Positions 11,801-22,633 of a stretch of 64,000 nt of DNA are shown one piece after another. A program made the translations under genes and the position numbers. Numbering within the stretch: the stretch's first letter is position 1; every line of letters begins with the position of its first letter. A model generated the notes under the pieces. The model was not told where the DNA came from, searched no databases, and was given only the letters and a program-made list of their open reading frames with translations. Source of the stretch: Rosa chinensis. Lineage: Eukaryota > Streptophyta > Magnoliopsida > Rosales > Rosaceae. The stretch lies in assembly GCF_002994745.2 (NCBI RefSeq), contig NC_037092.1, positions 68,795,823-68,859,822 on the forward strand, written 5' to 3'.

Positions 11801-12481
11801 GACATTGCCCAGATATATCACAAAGAAAAAAAAAAAGGGTTTAAAAGATAAAATCAAGAAAGTAAAAAAGAAAAAGAAAAAAGAATTTTTGTAATTAAGA
11901 AAACATAGAAATATAAAAATAAGAAATTATGTTTTAATGATATGGATACGCTACAGAAGCTGCCACCTAAGGTGGGCTCTAGGTGGTTCCCCAAAAGGTG
12001 GTTCACCTAGCATTTCTCTATGATATGATATATGTCACGCCGGTATTTATGCATTCACGCCATTAGAAAAAATGTAAATGTGTAGTTACTTGATCACAAT
12101 TAGATTTGTAACAAATATAATTTAGGATATAAACTGAATAATTTGATGTCAATTTTTGGCATTTAGGCTTTCCCTCAAGGTTCAAAATTGGCTCGTAACG
12201 TGTCGAAGCAAATTGAATATCTGAGAGAGGAAGGAAAGCTTATGGAGATGGAAAAGACCTGGTTTCATGGAAGAACAGAAGACGAAGATAAATCTAAGAG
12301 CGATGCCGATACGATTGATCTCTACGACTTTCGTGGATTATTCCTTATTAGTGGAGGTTCTTTGCTTATTGCTCTAGTTTTATCTCAAATATTTAGAAAT
12401 CTGATTCGAGGACTACTACAGCTGATTGGAAGAGAACTACAGCGTTTAAGGATGTTCGTCTCCAGCATTCTAATGCAATGA
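210..12481 (+). CDS. Glutamate receptor-like (GLR) cation channel, 3' part (four exons, first exon(s) outside window)
   Basis: Plasma-membrane ligand-gated, Ca2+-permeable channel of the plant iGluR family, probably clade 2 by overall resemblance. Exons read as 210-1519, 3148-3448, 9536-9906 and 12167-12481, all with GT..AG junctions; phases join exactly (0, 1, 0) and give about 764 residues to TGA at 12479-12481. Visible in order: most of the amino-terminal ligand-binding-protein-like domain ([19 protein letters not shown] near the start), the S1 lobe ([20 protein letters not shown]), M1 with [13 protein letters not shown], the pore loop [17 protein letters not shown]3 with [12 protein letters not shown] (the family's SYTANL-type gate), the S2 lobe, and M4 ([20 protein letters not shown]). 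The signal peptide and the start of the ligand domain lie upstream; the ATG at 146 is intronic, because the exon begins after the acceptor at 208-209. The stretch after M3 ([20 protein letters not shown]) looks several residues shorter than usual. All three introns contain transposons, yet the coding sequence is unbroken. Confidence 0.9.
1900..2135 (-). pseudogene. Captured fragment of an LRR receptor-like kinase gene
   Basis: On the minus strand this reads as leucine-rich repeats of the plant extracellular type: [18 protein letters not shown] in one frame, then [18 protein letters not shown] after a one-base frame change, followed by a degraded third repeat ending in [10 protein letters not shown]. 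The LxxLxLxxNxLxGxIPxxI spacing is clear. The frameshift and stops make it a pseudogene fragment. It lies inside the hAT-type element, so it was presumably carried there by transposition; the donor gene is not in this window. Confidence 0.75.
2514..2650. repeat. Short tandem repeat, about 4 units of 36-39 bp
   Basis: The unit contains ATACCTTCAAATGGCCTG followed by CTGCGAATCGAGCTCC and recurs four times with scattered substitutions, inside the hAT-type insertion of GLR intron 1. Confidence 0.8.
3647..3825 (-). repeat. Copia LTR (3' LTR in element sense)
   Basis: 179 bp, TG..CA termini, identical to the other LTR over its whole length. On the minus strand it has a TATATAAAGGG TATA-like box shortly before a likely transcription start, as in other copia LTRs of this window. 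Confidence 0.9.
7346..7892 (-). pseudogene. Copia gag, internally deleted
   Basis: The N-terminal part (7892-7530, [22 protein letters not shown]) matches the copia gag class with [21 protein letters not shown] second piece (7561-7346) carries the end of a zinc knuckle ([11 protein letters not shown]) and the acidic tail ending in DATDFD. The middle of gag and the first knuckle cysteine pair are missing, and the two pieces are in different frames. Compare the gag at 39467-40576, which retains the whole length. Unlikely to make a working capsid protein. Confidence 0.8.
8045..8166 (-). repeat. Array of five short hairpins with a constant loop, in the copia leader
   Basis: On the + strand each unit is arm - RCTCTTR - complementary arm. 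The arms differ between units but match within each: TGGAC/GTCCA (8055-8071), TGAAC/GTTCA (8079-8095), ACGAAC/GTTCGT (8100-8118), ATGAAC/GTTCAT (8125-8143) and ACGAAC/GTTCGT (8144-8162). The loop is GCTCTTA, ACTCTTA or ACTCTTG. The first stem extends further (TGCTT..AAGCA) with a small bulge. In element RNA (minus strand) the loop is YAAGAGY. The array lies between the LTR and the gag start, where retroelements carry packaging and dimerisation signals; that role is inference. Confidence 0.75.
9313..9491 (-). repeat. Copia LTR (5' LTR in element sense)
   Basis: 179 bp, identical partner of the LTR at 3647-3825. Followed on the minus strand by the primer-site-like CGTTATCAGCACGAG, which differs from the usual copia TGGTATCAGAGC. 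The same motif follows the LTR of the copia at 38192. Confidence 0.9.
10027..11325. mobile_element. Nested non-autonomous hAT-type element
   Basis: Termini CAAGGTTTCAAATTT and AAATTTAAAACCTTG are inverted repeats with one mismatch. They are flanked by a perfect 8-bp target duplication CATTAAAG (10019-10026, 11326-11333). The interior is rich in AAATTTCGG motifs near both ends and encodes nothing recognisable. A LINE-like tail fragment (10978-11220, minus) is nested inside it. Confidence 0.85.
10978..11220 (-). mobile_element. LINE-like retroposon 3' fragment
   Basis: Read on the minus strand it ends TTCATTAATGAAGTTCTTA then TTTGATCAAAAAAA. It matches the 3' part of the 18945-19654 insertion (shared GTCAAGGATTCACTGCTC-like and GAGTTCCAGTGTGAAGTC stretches). 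It is therefore a second copy of the same retroposon family, inserted in reverse inside the hAT-type element. Confidence 0.65.
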
Positions 12482-13039
12482 AACTGAGTAAATTAACTCA
12501 TTGATTGTAAATGTTGTCAAGTGTCAACGAGGTTAATTTCTTTATGCTAAAGTTGGATTTTTGGGTAGCGATTTTATAAAGTCGGGACTTAATTAATAAA
12601 CCCATGTTTTTTTCCTTTGGAATGAAAATGTGGCAACCAAGCAGCTACAAATGAATAAGATACAGTCCAATAAACCACAGTACATGGTTCATTGAATGCA
12701 ATGATGCCCTCTCCCCCAACCCGATCAAGAACGTTCAAGATGTGAAACCCTCATGTTCTGTGTTAAAACACTGATTGGCTTAATATTATTATTGAATTAT
12801 AAATGGGGCCAGAAAATAAGCTGTAATGCCCTATTGGCCGTTTGAGCCCCAGCAAATTAGTCTATACAAATGAAACAAGATAAACAACATGGATCTAAGT
12901 CCTTTTGGCTCACTTATTAGGCACCTGTTTTGATATATTATAAAAATGTTTGTTATAAGGGTGAAAATGGCATCCTCTTTTTCACAAAGTGCTCCCGCCC
13001 CCAAAAAAAAAAAACACCAACACACAGACTTTTATCACT
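12482..13039. other. GLR 3' flank, no gene seen
   Basis: AT-rich sequence with the GLR 3' untranslated region at its start. I see no further exon, RNA gene or clear transposon. Confidence 0.6.
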
Positions 13040-13345
13040 AATGAAGATGGGTGTGGTTTGTAGAAAAATGGGATACCGATTTCAATATTCTTGTTCTAGT
13101 GTGTCAAAAAAAATTATGCTTAAACACCAAGTCTTGTGCCCTAGGCATGTTTTTGTTTTTGTTTTTTTTTTTAGAAAAAGGGCAGTGCGGCAGCCCTCAA
13201 GCCTTGATAGCCTTGGTCGAATACAAGGGTGACGTATCTCAATGGTCATTAGGTACTTATTTAATTGCTTATCAAGTCCGAATACAATTGAGCTGGCATT
13301 TAGCCCTTATCCATGATAAATCATTCTATATTTTCATTCCGTACT
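13040..13345. repeat. Dispersed repeat, first copy
   Basis: Begins GGGTGTGGTTTGTAGAAAA and ends ATCCATGATAAATCATTCTA. A shorter copy with the same ends is at 20985-21183. Shared internal blocks include AGGTACTTATTTAATTGCTT and GCATTTAGCCCTTATCCATG. The class is not determined. It abuts the truncated start of the copia remnant. Confidence 0.65.
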
Positions 13346-16300
13346 TAAGTGAGCCTTGCTCCACCGACATCTCTTTACTCACCTGGTCACATTTATTTTG
13401 GAATTACCGAAAGAAGTTAGACGACTACCATTGTTTTGCATTAGCTAGCATTTTGGATTAGATTTTCTTTGGTCAAAGAGACAATGATGTAACTCAGTTG
13501 GCTTATGAATAAAATTTCGAGTTCTTTTCATTATGACTCCATTTTGATTATGAGCATATTACTTTGTGACTACAATGGCTGGGCCATTGATATTAATTCA
13601 AGGACATGGAATAGCCTAAGTTCCACTTGCCAAATGGCACCTTGATTACTGTCACAGAAACTCTCTACACTCTTAGGGAAAATCGTACCCTATAAATAGC
13701 TAACATATTCCATGCAAAAATGCATGTAGAGAACTGAAATGAGTTCCTTTGCAATACCTCTAATGATTGCGAACAAAGACGCATCTTAGAGAAGTTTATG
13801 TGTCTCTCTAGTGGACTCTATGTCACTGCTAGAGCTATTAATCCAATAAAAGTTATGAGAGAAGATCTCTTGGATTTAGATACATATTGGCTTTGTCATG
13901 ACAGGATAGATCATCCTAATCATGATATGATGATCCGTCTACAAAAGACTTCACATGGACATTCTATCTCTCGAGCGAAATGAAGCATGAATCAAAAGTT
14001 GATTTTTGGATTAAGTGTCACCGACGCTACTGCCTACGGCACCATCTCCATCCACCACTAGCCTAGGGATGGCATAGTCCTCATCCATGATTCCATGGAT
14101 GGCGTCCATCATAGTGATGGCACCCCAAGTGATGCTGCAATCACCAACTTGCTTCAAATAGCGTTTCAGACGCTCAAGCCTAACCAAAATTCTCATTGGT
14201 TGCTTCTAAAGCCTCTCGTTCGTTTTACAAAGCCCGTTCCTTAGGGAAATTAGGACTGAAACCGTCCTATCCAAAGGATATAAAAATACCCATTCTGTTC
14301 TTACATAGAATCTGTGGGGATTCTGTGGACTAGTTCAACCAACTTGCGAACGTTTAAATATCTCATGATGTTGGTTAACACGCAAACACACTGGTCATGT
14401 GTTGTGCCATTGTCCACTTGTAAATGCTGCTTATGCTACACTCCTAGCAAATATCATATGACAACGGGCTCACTCCTCGGATCATCCTATTCCGTCAATT
14501 GGACTTGACGATGCTAGAGAGTTTACATCGAAGACTTTCGATGGTTATTGCATTGGGACTGATGTTGGACATCACATTCCCATGAACACACCCAAACGGT
14601 CTCACAGAAACGACTATGATGGTAGTCCGGACATTGGTAATGCGTACCAATCTCCTCATATCCGCTTGGGGTGATGCAATATCACATGCAGCTATGCTAA
14701 TTTGTCTACGACCCACCGCCACTCAATGTACTTCTACGTTACAGCTAGTGACTGGGTACAAGTATCGTACTTACGCATATATGAGTGTGCTATTTATGTG
14801 CTAATTGTGCCACCACAGCGCTCTATGATGGGTCCTCACAGATTAATGGCCAACTACGTTGGATTTGAGACTCCAATAATCGTCCGCCACTTCATGCCCT
14901 TGCTAGGCGATCTCCTTACAACTAGATTTGCAGGGTTGTCACTTTGATGAGACAGTCTTCCCGTCATTAGGGGGAGATAAGAACACAGATGTTCAGCAGG
15001 AACGACAGGAATTATCGTGGTCTGTCCCCACTATGTTTCATCTGGATCCCTACTAAAGTGACGAGATCACACAAATATGCTGCAAACATGCCTGCAAGGA
15101 AGGACGTCCCTACGAGAGGACGTAGCTCTAACGCCAATGAGAATGGCACTCTGGCGTTACAGGTCATGACCCCAGCTAGGATGCATTGGAGTCCCGTAGG
15201 TTCGAAGGATACTTTGGCACAACCTAATCCTTGGATCATCGACACTCAAAATCTGTCTCATGGGAATCTTCCAGGTTATGGTTATCGTTGGGGGACGCCT
15301 CAACGTCAGAACTTATTCCTGAGAATATAGAGCTCTATGAAACTTACACTAGTGTACATGAGACGTGGGATAGAAACTCCATCATAATTGATGATGTAGT
15401 TGCGCATGAGTTTGTTGAGTCCAATGATATCAAACCACGCTCCGTTGATGAATGAATACCAACGTAGAGAGATTTGGCCTAAATGGAAAGATGCGATCCA
15501 GGTTAAGTTAGATTCTCTAACGAAGAGGAATGTTTTCGAGTCAGTGATGCCAACACCTCCTAACATAAATGCGTGTTCGTTAGAAAGCATGATGAGAAAA
15601 AGAGATGGCAATCTCGCCTTATGGCGCAAGGCTTCTCACAAAAAGCCCTGGAATCGACTACGATGAGACATATTCTCTCGTAATGGATGTCATTGCACTC
15701 CACTACCCTGTCAGTTTGGTAGTTTCCAAAGAACTGAACATGCAGCTTACAAATGTGGTCACTACGTATCTATATGGGGATCTAGATATGAAATATACAT
15801 GAAGGTTCATGGTGAACTTCATTTACCCAAGTCAAGTGGCTCTAGACCACGGAGTGTGTTTACAAAAAGGTTGAAACGCTCACTAAAGTGACTACTTGAT
15901 TGGGAAGGGATATGCCCACGCGTTTCCATAACAAGTTTCGGATTCTATCGCGGTTCATGTTGGACATGATCTTCTTAGAAGCCCTTAAAGAGTTAAGGAA
16001 AACCGCTGAACACTTGAAATCCGAATTTGAGATGAAGGATTTTGGGAGAACACGATTATGTCTCGGTTTGGAACTTGAGCATCGTGTTGATAAATGCTTA
16101 GGCATTTTGACAAGGTCAAACCTTCAAGCACCCCCATGATCGTTCGTAGTCTTGATCCTAAAAAGGATCCTCTTCGTTCGAAGGATGATAATGAAGATGT
16201 GCTAGAGGCAGGAGTGCCTTACTTGAGTACAATAGGCGCATTATTTTACTTAGCTCAATGCACAAGACTGGACATCTCATTTGCTATGAACTTGTTAGCT

Positions 16301-17354
16301 AGATATAACTCTGCGCCAATGCGACGCCATTGGATTGGTGTAAAAGATATCTTTCGATACTTGAGTTCTATCCCTACAAAGAGATGATGGATTTGGACCC
16401 ATCACACACTAGGAACGCCGCCAACCCTGGCCTGCGTCCACTATCCCCATCCCAAAACGATATGTATTTTGGAAGGTTTTGCTAATGTTGGGTATCTCTC
16501 TTACCTACACAAAGGACATTCCCAAAATGGTTAAGTGTTCACTATGGGTAAAGACCGTGATATCTTGGAGGTCTACAGAAATAGACCCTAGTCGCTATAT
16601 CTTCGAATAATGCAGAGATTATTACTCTTCACAGAGTGGTTCGTGAATGTATATGGATTGGATCCATAATTACTCATGTTCGAACAATTGTGGTTTGAAG
16701 TCTACCACAGATGAGCCTACGAGCATTTAAGATAATGCTGCTTGTTTTGAATAAAGAAGCAAAGGCTACATCAAAAGTGACAACACCAAGCATAATCAGC
16801 AACAACAAACTCTCCTCAAGATCAAAGTGAACTAGGTTTGATCTGAGGACAGTGTGGCAGACTTGCTCACTAAGTCATTGCCTAAATTCCACTTTTGAGA
16901 AACATGTTGGTAACATCTTTTGAGGAAGTTATCCGAACTCCCAAGACCGTTGTCATCAGGAGGAGATGTCTACATGTATGGTCTCGAAACGTGAAGGGTG
17001 TGTTGTGCTCTTTTTCCCCTTCGACCGAGGTTATTTTTGTCCCACGGGGTTTTTGTTACTCGACAAGGTTTTTAATGAGGCAACGAGAGGAGCACCACGT
17101 TTGGGTGATACAAGGGGGAGTGTTCAAGTAAATCCAGAATATGTGTCTGGCCCAAACTCGAGATTACTTGCTCTAGTTGAAATAGGGTTTATATTAGAGA
17201 TATTCTCGGAGAAACTTAGGAGATATCCAATCAATGTACGATTATGTTTCCATGTACAACTCTATCTCTATGCTTATAATCCTCTATATAAAGAGGCCCC
17301 TATTATCAATGAAAGTCTGATTCAATTCTCTCCCAATTCAGTTTTCCTTAAACA
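13345..17354 (+). mobile_element. 5'-truncated, degenerate copia retrotransposon with 3' LTR
   Basis: Sense-strand remnant closely related to the copia at 38192-45165 (both have ACTTAA(G/A)TGAGCCTTGCTCC after gag). It lacks the 5' LTR, leader and gag. Recognisable pieces are a GAG-pre-integrase segment near 13890-13980 (HDRIDHPNHDMMIRLQKTSHG), integrase debris to about 14970, reverse transcriptase near 15460-15800 ([19 protein letters not shown]) and RNase H remnants to about 16900. Numerous frame breaks. A polypurine tract ACAAGGGGGAG at 17110-17120 leads into the LTR at 17121-17354. Confidence 0.85.
17121..17354 (+). repeat. Copia 3' LTR
   Basis: 234 bp, begins TGTTCAAGTAAAT and ends CCTTAAACA, with a TATATAAAGAGG TATA-like box near 17285. 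Homologous to the 5' LTR at 38192-38418. Confidence 0.85.
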
Positions 17355-17415
17355 CTAATGATATTGTAGTGGCTCTTAAAATTTTAACAGCTTGCGACAA
17401 ACGTGTTCAAGGAAT

Positions 17416-17613
17416 GAGAGAATCTTGCGTGGGGCAACCCTAAAGCCACGTGGTGGGGTGGACCAATCACTGCCAAGCATAAGGGTGTTTTGGGTATTGC
17501 ACTTTAGGGAGCAGGGGCAGTTTCGGAAAAGAGAAAAAAAAATTCTTTCTTCTGATTGGTTGGCCCTAAAGCCACGTGGTGGGGAAACCACCCCCCCCAA
17601 AGAATTTTTCTCA
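17416..17613. repeat. Small repeat-rich insertion with two CCACGTGG-containing direct copies
   Basis: The block CCTAAAGCCACGTGGTGGGG occurs at about 17440 and 17562. The ends GAGAGAATC and GAATTTTTCTC are loosely inverted and flanked by similar AAGGAA sequences, suggesting a small Mutator-like MITE. Weak evidence. Confidence 0.35.
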
Positions 17614-18158
17614 AGGAAGAACGGCCTTTGGGCTTGTAGGAATCGAGATGCCCGCAAAACAAGATGATCAATCAACTAATGAGTTGATATAATGTGTAAT
17701 CCATGTGAGACTGTATGGAAGTCGGTCCCTCCAATGTCGTGGAAATTGGAGCCAGTAACTTTCCTAGAAAAAAAAAATCTCAAGATCATGATTTCTACCT
17801 AAAACTATGGACTATATATAACACACCATTTGCAGCCGAAATCGCATATTCTTATTTACTCATCAACATTATTCCACCCTTAAATAATAGATTTTAAACT
17901 GTTTTCCAACTGACGAAACTCAAAAAATCACAACGCAATTTTTCTTTATAATTTCTCAAAGTCAAAAAATAATAAAATAAATATAATAAAAAATTGTTCG
18001 AGATTTCAATATTCCGATAATTGTAACACATTGTAAAAATCATATTCGACTAACAATTAGTTTTTGGTATAGGAGAATTTGAAGAAAAATAGTGTTAACA
18101 TGTTTCTTAATCTTGATTGGAAAAGTGAAAAGTTTGTTCTTTATAATGTGTTCTAATT

Positions 18159-18727
18159 AGGGCTGTCAATTCTGACACGACTTGAAACCCGCACGAAATA
18201 AAGTGAGTTGAACCCGCACGATTAAAAAGCTGGTCGGCCGTGGGTCAACCCACCATGACCCATTTAATAAATGGGTTAGCCACGGGTCAACCCGCCAACA
18301 CAAAGTGAACCCATATAACCCGATTATGCTATACTTCTTCTTGAAATTTTAGACATTGGGAGTATTTGATCATAGGATTAGACAATTTGAAATATTTTGC
18401 TTTATAATTATTGGATTTAATTATTTATGAAGATATATAATTATTTATATTCTTCGTCTTGTAGAGTTTTTAGTGAATTTAATCAATTTATGCATTTTTT
18501 TTAGTTAAATGGGTCGCATTGTTAACCCTTAAATAAGTCATTTTGTCTAACATGACACAACATATTTGTTAAATGGGTTAAGCGGGTTGGAAACTGGTAA
18601 CCCGTTTAATAAATATGTTGGGATTGGGTTTAAATTTTTGACACGATTATTAAATGGGTTGGGTTTGGGTTTGTATCTTGCGACACGACAAATACATTGA
18701 CCCGACACGACCCATTGACAGCCCTAG
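18159..18727. mobile_element. hAT-like MITE
   Basis: Termini AGGGCTGTCAAT and ATTGACAGCCCT are perfect inverted repeats. The 8-bp TTCTAATT lies on both sides (18151-18158 and 18728-18735, the latter after an extra AG). The interior is made of repeated ACCCG/GGGTT motifs and has no coding capacity. Copy B of the duplication lacks it at the same position. Confidence 0.85.
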
Positions 18728-18944
18728 TTCTAATTGCTCTAAATAAAATGTTTTTGGAAAATTTAATTATTCTGACACCAGCTCAAGACTTTAGATACAT
18801 AACTAATTTGTTTACAGTGAAGTCTAAATAAATAATAAATAACAAAAACTAATAGTACTTTCTAAAATATATCTTTACGGTCTTGCTTTTAAATTCTAAA
18901 TTATGGTTCCGTTATTTAATGCAAAAGTTAAATTAATATATAGG

Positions 18945-19618
18945 GCCGTTATTACTAGTTTTTAGGGTTTGGTTTCTTTTGTTTTGTTTTTCAGCAATAA
19001 GTCACTTTTAAGGTTTTGTTTTAAGTTTTAGCTGTTGGGTCGAGTGCATTGCAATTTTTGGTATAGACAATCTTCTCTTCGCCGGTCGAGAGGTCGTTCC
19101 TGTTTTGGAGTTGGGTCAGTAGCGGTGGCGAAAATATCTGGCGGTGGCATACTGGCATAGACAATCATCCTTGGCCTTCTAGTGGGTTGTTCCTGTCTGA
19201 TTTCGGGTAGGAGGTGATGGCGATTTGGAGCATTTGTGGATTGACAGTGTTGACGTTAGGGTGGCAATGGTATTGGGTTTAATTTAGTCTCAGGTCTGAC
19301 AGTCCAGCATTTCAATTTGGTTGGGTTTGAAGTCACAACGAGTGTAGACTTGGTCGATCAAAGGCAGGTCAGGAGGACTCTGGGTGGCGAGTTAGTGTTG
19401 ACAAAGTTGTGTGTCGAGGATTCACTGCTCTTGCGCATATTGTTTTTGTCTTTTAATTGTTGTGCAAGTTTTAGTCTGTAGTTGAGTCGGGGCCTTTTTT
19501 GGCTCCGTCAGTCGGTCATTTTGGAGTTCCAGTGTGAAGTCCAGTAGCCATTTATGTGTATGAGATGTTGCCAAAACTCATTGTATCCAGTTCATTATTA
19601 ATGAAGTTTCTTCTTGAC

Positions 19619-19653
<35 letters not shown>

Positions 19654-19654
19654 C
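18945..19654 (+). mobile_element. LINE-like retroposon, 5'-truncated
   Basis: Copy B runs directly from TATAGG to TTG..ACATCCATG where copy A has about 710 extra bases, so this is an insertion. It ends CATTATTAATGAAGTTTCTT followed by a (TA)n tail, and shares its 3' part with the minus-strand fragment at 10978-11220. No intact ORF. Confidence 0.7.
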
Positions 19655-20076
19655 GGTTGAGACACATCCATGTCCTCAAATATGATCAATGTTTACGATC
19701 AGTCACACGTAGTTCTCAATACGGTCATCTTTTTTTTTTTTTTTTTTTTTTGGGTCTGTAATACGGTCATCTCATAACTGTAAATAATACAACTAGACGA
19801 TTAGACTTTTGAGTATGTATGAAGCTTAATTTCACAATTTTACTTGAGCAAATTGAAAACTTAAAAAGCATTTGTACTGAGTAGCAACACATTGGTAATT
19901 GCATCGATCTCATCTTTTTACTGATGATGCCCTTTATCATATAAAGGTATACAATTTACGCAGAAGTTATCACAATCTCTACGAAAGAAAAAGAAAACCG
20001 ACATATTAATTCCAATGTAGAAGCTAGCTATATTAATAGAGCAACTATCCTTTTTCGACTAATCACTTTGTAGAAG

Positions 20077-20553
20077 CTAGAGAAGCAGGTTTGTGTTCTT
20101 GTGGCTTTGTCTTGAGGGCTTTTGTATCTTCACATCTGCGAGCACTGGCTTCATATACCCATGGCCATTCCGCCCAACCATGGCTAAGCTGCCAGGATGA
20201 TCTTTGCAAAGAGAGGGACTCGAACAGACGCTTTGTTTCTTCTTATCTGAGTCTCCATTCTCCTCTACTGTACAGGCTTTACCCATAAAATTGTCAATCT
20301 CATAACTAAAGAACGAACCAGGTTGAAACCTCATGAACTCTTCTTTCGGTCTCATACTTGGCCTAACATCACCGGCGGTACTGAAGCTGCTAGGGTTCCC
20401 AGACCACGGCGTCAAGAACGAGCGATCAACCTGCAAGAAGGAAGTTAAACGGGGATTTAATCGCTTGTAGCGATATTGATCCTCCTCGTCGAGTATTTGT
20501 TCAGCTACAGATTGGATGAACATCGCATATGATTCTTCTTCCATCGTCACCAA
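20077..20553 (-). CDS. Unknown small plant protein, copy A (158 aa)
   Basis: Intact 158-residue ORF starting MVTMEEESYAMFIQSVAEQI. I do not recognise the family. It is hydrophilic, with no signal peptide or membrane segment: an acidic N-terminus (LDEEDQYRYKRL), a central FLTPWSGNPSSF and RPKEEFMRFQPGSFFSYEI, then a lysine- and serine-rich tail. The conserved pieces match between the two copies, so it was a real gene before duplication. A CTTCTTGCAG sequence inside the frame (just before VDRSF) could be a splice acceptor, so the true model may have an intron. Upstream (minus strand) CTATAAGTACGAG near 20625 is a plausible TATA box. Compared with copy B it keeps 18 nt (6 codons) near the start and an uninterrupted C-terminus. 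Confidence 0.6.
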   Translation of the reverse strand: MVTMEEESYAMFIQSVAEQILDEEDQYRYKRLNPRLTSFLQVDRSFLTPWSGNPSSFSTAGDVRPSMRPKEEFMRFQPGSFFSYEIDNFMGKACTVEENGDSDKKKQSVCSSPSLCKDHPGSLAMVGRNGHGYMKPVLADVKIQKPSRQSHKNTNLLL

Positions 20554-20984
20554 TCCTTCGTCTCTTGAATTCTATTTGTAAATTGTAATGAAGGTTGAGT
20601 AAACCTGACTTTCACTCGTACTTATAGACAGCGTGATCCATGTACGGGGTGGTATTCCTACTTAGATCTGAATTCCAGCCTTTCCAGAGAACTTACCCTA
20701 TTAGGATAGGATTAAGCTGCCTTGCCGCGACCGAGGTATGATTGAATATTTGAACCCCTTTTTCAAATATTTATTCTTCATTTAATAAATTAGAAATTAT
20801 TTTGTTTCGTGTTTTAGGAAACTGATCGACGTATAGTTTGGAGGTGAATATGTGTACACAGTTTTCATATGAATATATATATATGTATATGTATATATGT
20901 GTGTGTGTGTAACTCATGTATAAATCAAAGTGTGACACAACCATACAATGTGTTTGCCAAATACGTTGACGAAATTAAAAAGAA

Positions 20985-21183
20985 GAGGGGTGTGGTTTGT
21001 AAAAAAATGGGGTGCCAATTTCAATTCTTATGCGCCATGCATGCTTTCATTTAGTGAAGATTTGACAAAACATGGATGCCGTATCTCACTAGGTACTTAT
21101 TTAATTGCTTATAATGTCCTGATACAATTGAGTCGGCATTTAGCCCTTATCCATGATAAACCATTCTACATTTTCATTCGACC
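20985..21183. repeat. Dispersed repeat, second copy
   Basis: Begins GGGTGTGGTTTGTAAAAAA and ends ATGATAAACCATTCTACATT. Same family as 13040-13345 but shorter. It lies exactly at the end of duplication copy A and is absent from copy B. Confidence 0.65.
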
Positions 21184-21523
21184 AAACAAACATCTCGTAA
21201 ATTCTTGAGAGCCTCCTAATATTTTCACGATCAAATAAGTTAAATAAGTATGTATTTACTCATTATATATTTATTCTCAAACTAAAAGAAATTTTTTTAG
21301 GGGTTGTGACTAGTTACACATTTTTAGCCCAATATTTGCCCAACCACTCCACCTTCATCTATTTGTACCCACTTACCCAATTCGACATTGTCAAGACTCA
21401 TATAGGCTCCGGAAAAAAACATTATTACTGTAGTGCCACTACACTAACACCGCACGACTCGTCAGTTACCCATCTCCATCAAACGTCAAACCGTTTCAAA
21501 TCTCTTCCTCCCTCCCATACCCG

Positions 21524-21526
<3 letters not shown>

Positions 21527-21571
<45 letters not shown>
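21527..21571. repeat. (CT)n microsatellite in the 5' region of the ULP1-like gene
   Basis: About 22 CT units. They sit upstream of a probable 5' untranslated exon (ending near 21660, AAACAG before GTAAAAAC), whose intron runs to the acceptor at 22632. Confidence 0.85.
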
Positions 21572-21574
<3 letters not shown>

Positions 21575-22633
21575 TGTATTCTCATCATTCTACGGCGACG
21601 ACGCTTCAAGGTCCGGCAGTTGAGTTTCTAGTTTTTCCGGCTTGGAAGATATCGAAACAGGTAAAAACTCAATTCCGACTCCGTTTTCCAGTTTTTTCAT
21701 GTTTTCTGAGGAACCTATTACAAATCTTTCGTTTAAAGTAGTTTGAAGCTACATTTTGGTGACATATCTGTGAAATTTCTCGAACGACTTTGCATATCTG
21801 TGAAATCGGTGAAATATAGGGTTTCTGGTTCATAATTGAGAAAATCGGATACGAATGTTGTTTGTCGATTCTAAACATTTATTTTAGATAAAATGAGGTT
21901 TGATCAAAAGCCTATTGTGGAGTTGACATAAAAGTTGTAACATTAGTGCCCCCCAGTAGACTTCGTACTGGGTGGCCAATGATCACTGATTCATTCATTG
22001 GCGGAATGAAATCTGCTATTCCAAAGTAAATTTAGTGTGAAATTGCAGTAGTCGATTATTGAATCAGGTTATGTTGTTTATGTAAGTCTAGTGGGGGGCA
22101 GTAGACAGTTTATTGACAATCATAATGCGTGATTTAGGACATTAAGTGTTGTTTTGAGTGTGAATAACTGCTATAAACTTTGAAACATAGGATGCGGTGT
22201 AATGTTTGATGCAAATTGTGAGGGTTGTAGCAGTCTAGTGGAGGGCAGTAGACATATTATTGACCCTCATTCTGTGTTTAATTTTAGTCATTAACTGTTA
22301 TTTAGAGTGTGAATAACTTGTATAGTCCGTGAAACATAGGAAGCGGTGTATATATTGATGGTCTACTGGGGGGCAGTAGACAAATTAGTGCCACTTAATA
22401 ATGATTTTCTTAGGAGACAGTCACCATCTCTTGTTGATTATGAAATGATCATTTTTGGTTTTCTTTGTGATATAGTGCAATACACTGTGAATCCAAAAAA
22501 CTGGTCCTAGTTTTGATGGCTTAGTGGCGGGCAGTAGACACATTACTGCCCCTCAATAATGTCTTCATACGGAGTCAGAACCCGTCTAATAGCTATTTTG
22601 GATTGATCATTGTGGTTTTGTTTTCGGTGCAGA

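Larger units (their letters stand above)
9933..12018. mobile_element. Foldback (long inverted-repeat) element in GLR intron 3, Mutator-like
   Basis: Two long arms pair almost end to end around a centre near 11640 (CTCAGGAAGAAG). The left arm is 9933-10026 plus 11326-11635; the right arm is about 11650-12018. Shared landmarks on opposite strands include CCACCTTAGGTGGCAGCTT, the CTCTGCCTAAACGTGGTTAG stretch and TTTTTATATTTCTATG. The flanks carry a 9-bp near-duplication TATGATATA (9924-9932) and TATGATATG (12019-12027), as expected for Mutator-class insertions. No coding capacity. The left arm is interrupted by a nested hAT-type element. Confidence 0.8.
17736..20983. repeat. Segmental duplication, copy A
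   Basis: Aligns with pieces of 31418-47686 in the same order and orientation, from AATGTCGTGGAAATTG to CAATGTGTTTGCCAAATACG. Once insertions are removed the shared segment is about 1.9 kb and includes the small minus-strand gene at 20077-20553. Copy A has two insertions absent from copy B: a hAT-like MITE (18159-18727) and a LINE-like retroposon (18945-19654). Confidence 0.9.

Noticed and set aside
20091..20288. Plus-strand ORF opposite the small unknown gene
   Set aside because: Antisense shadow; not conserved in the duplicate copy.
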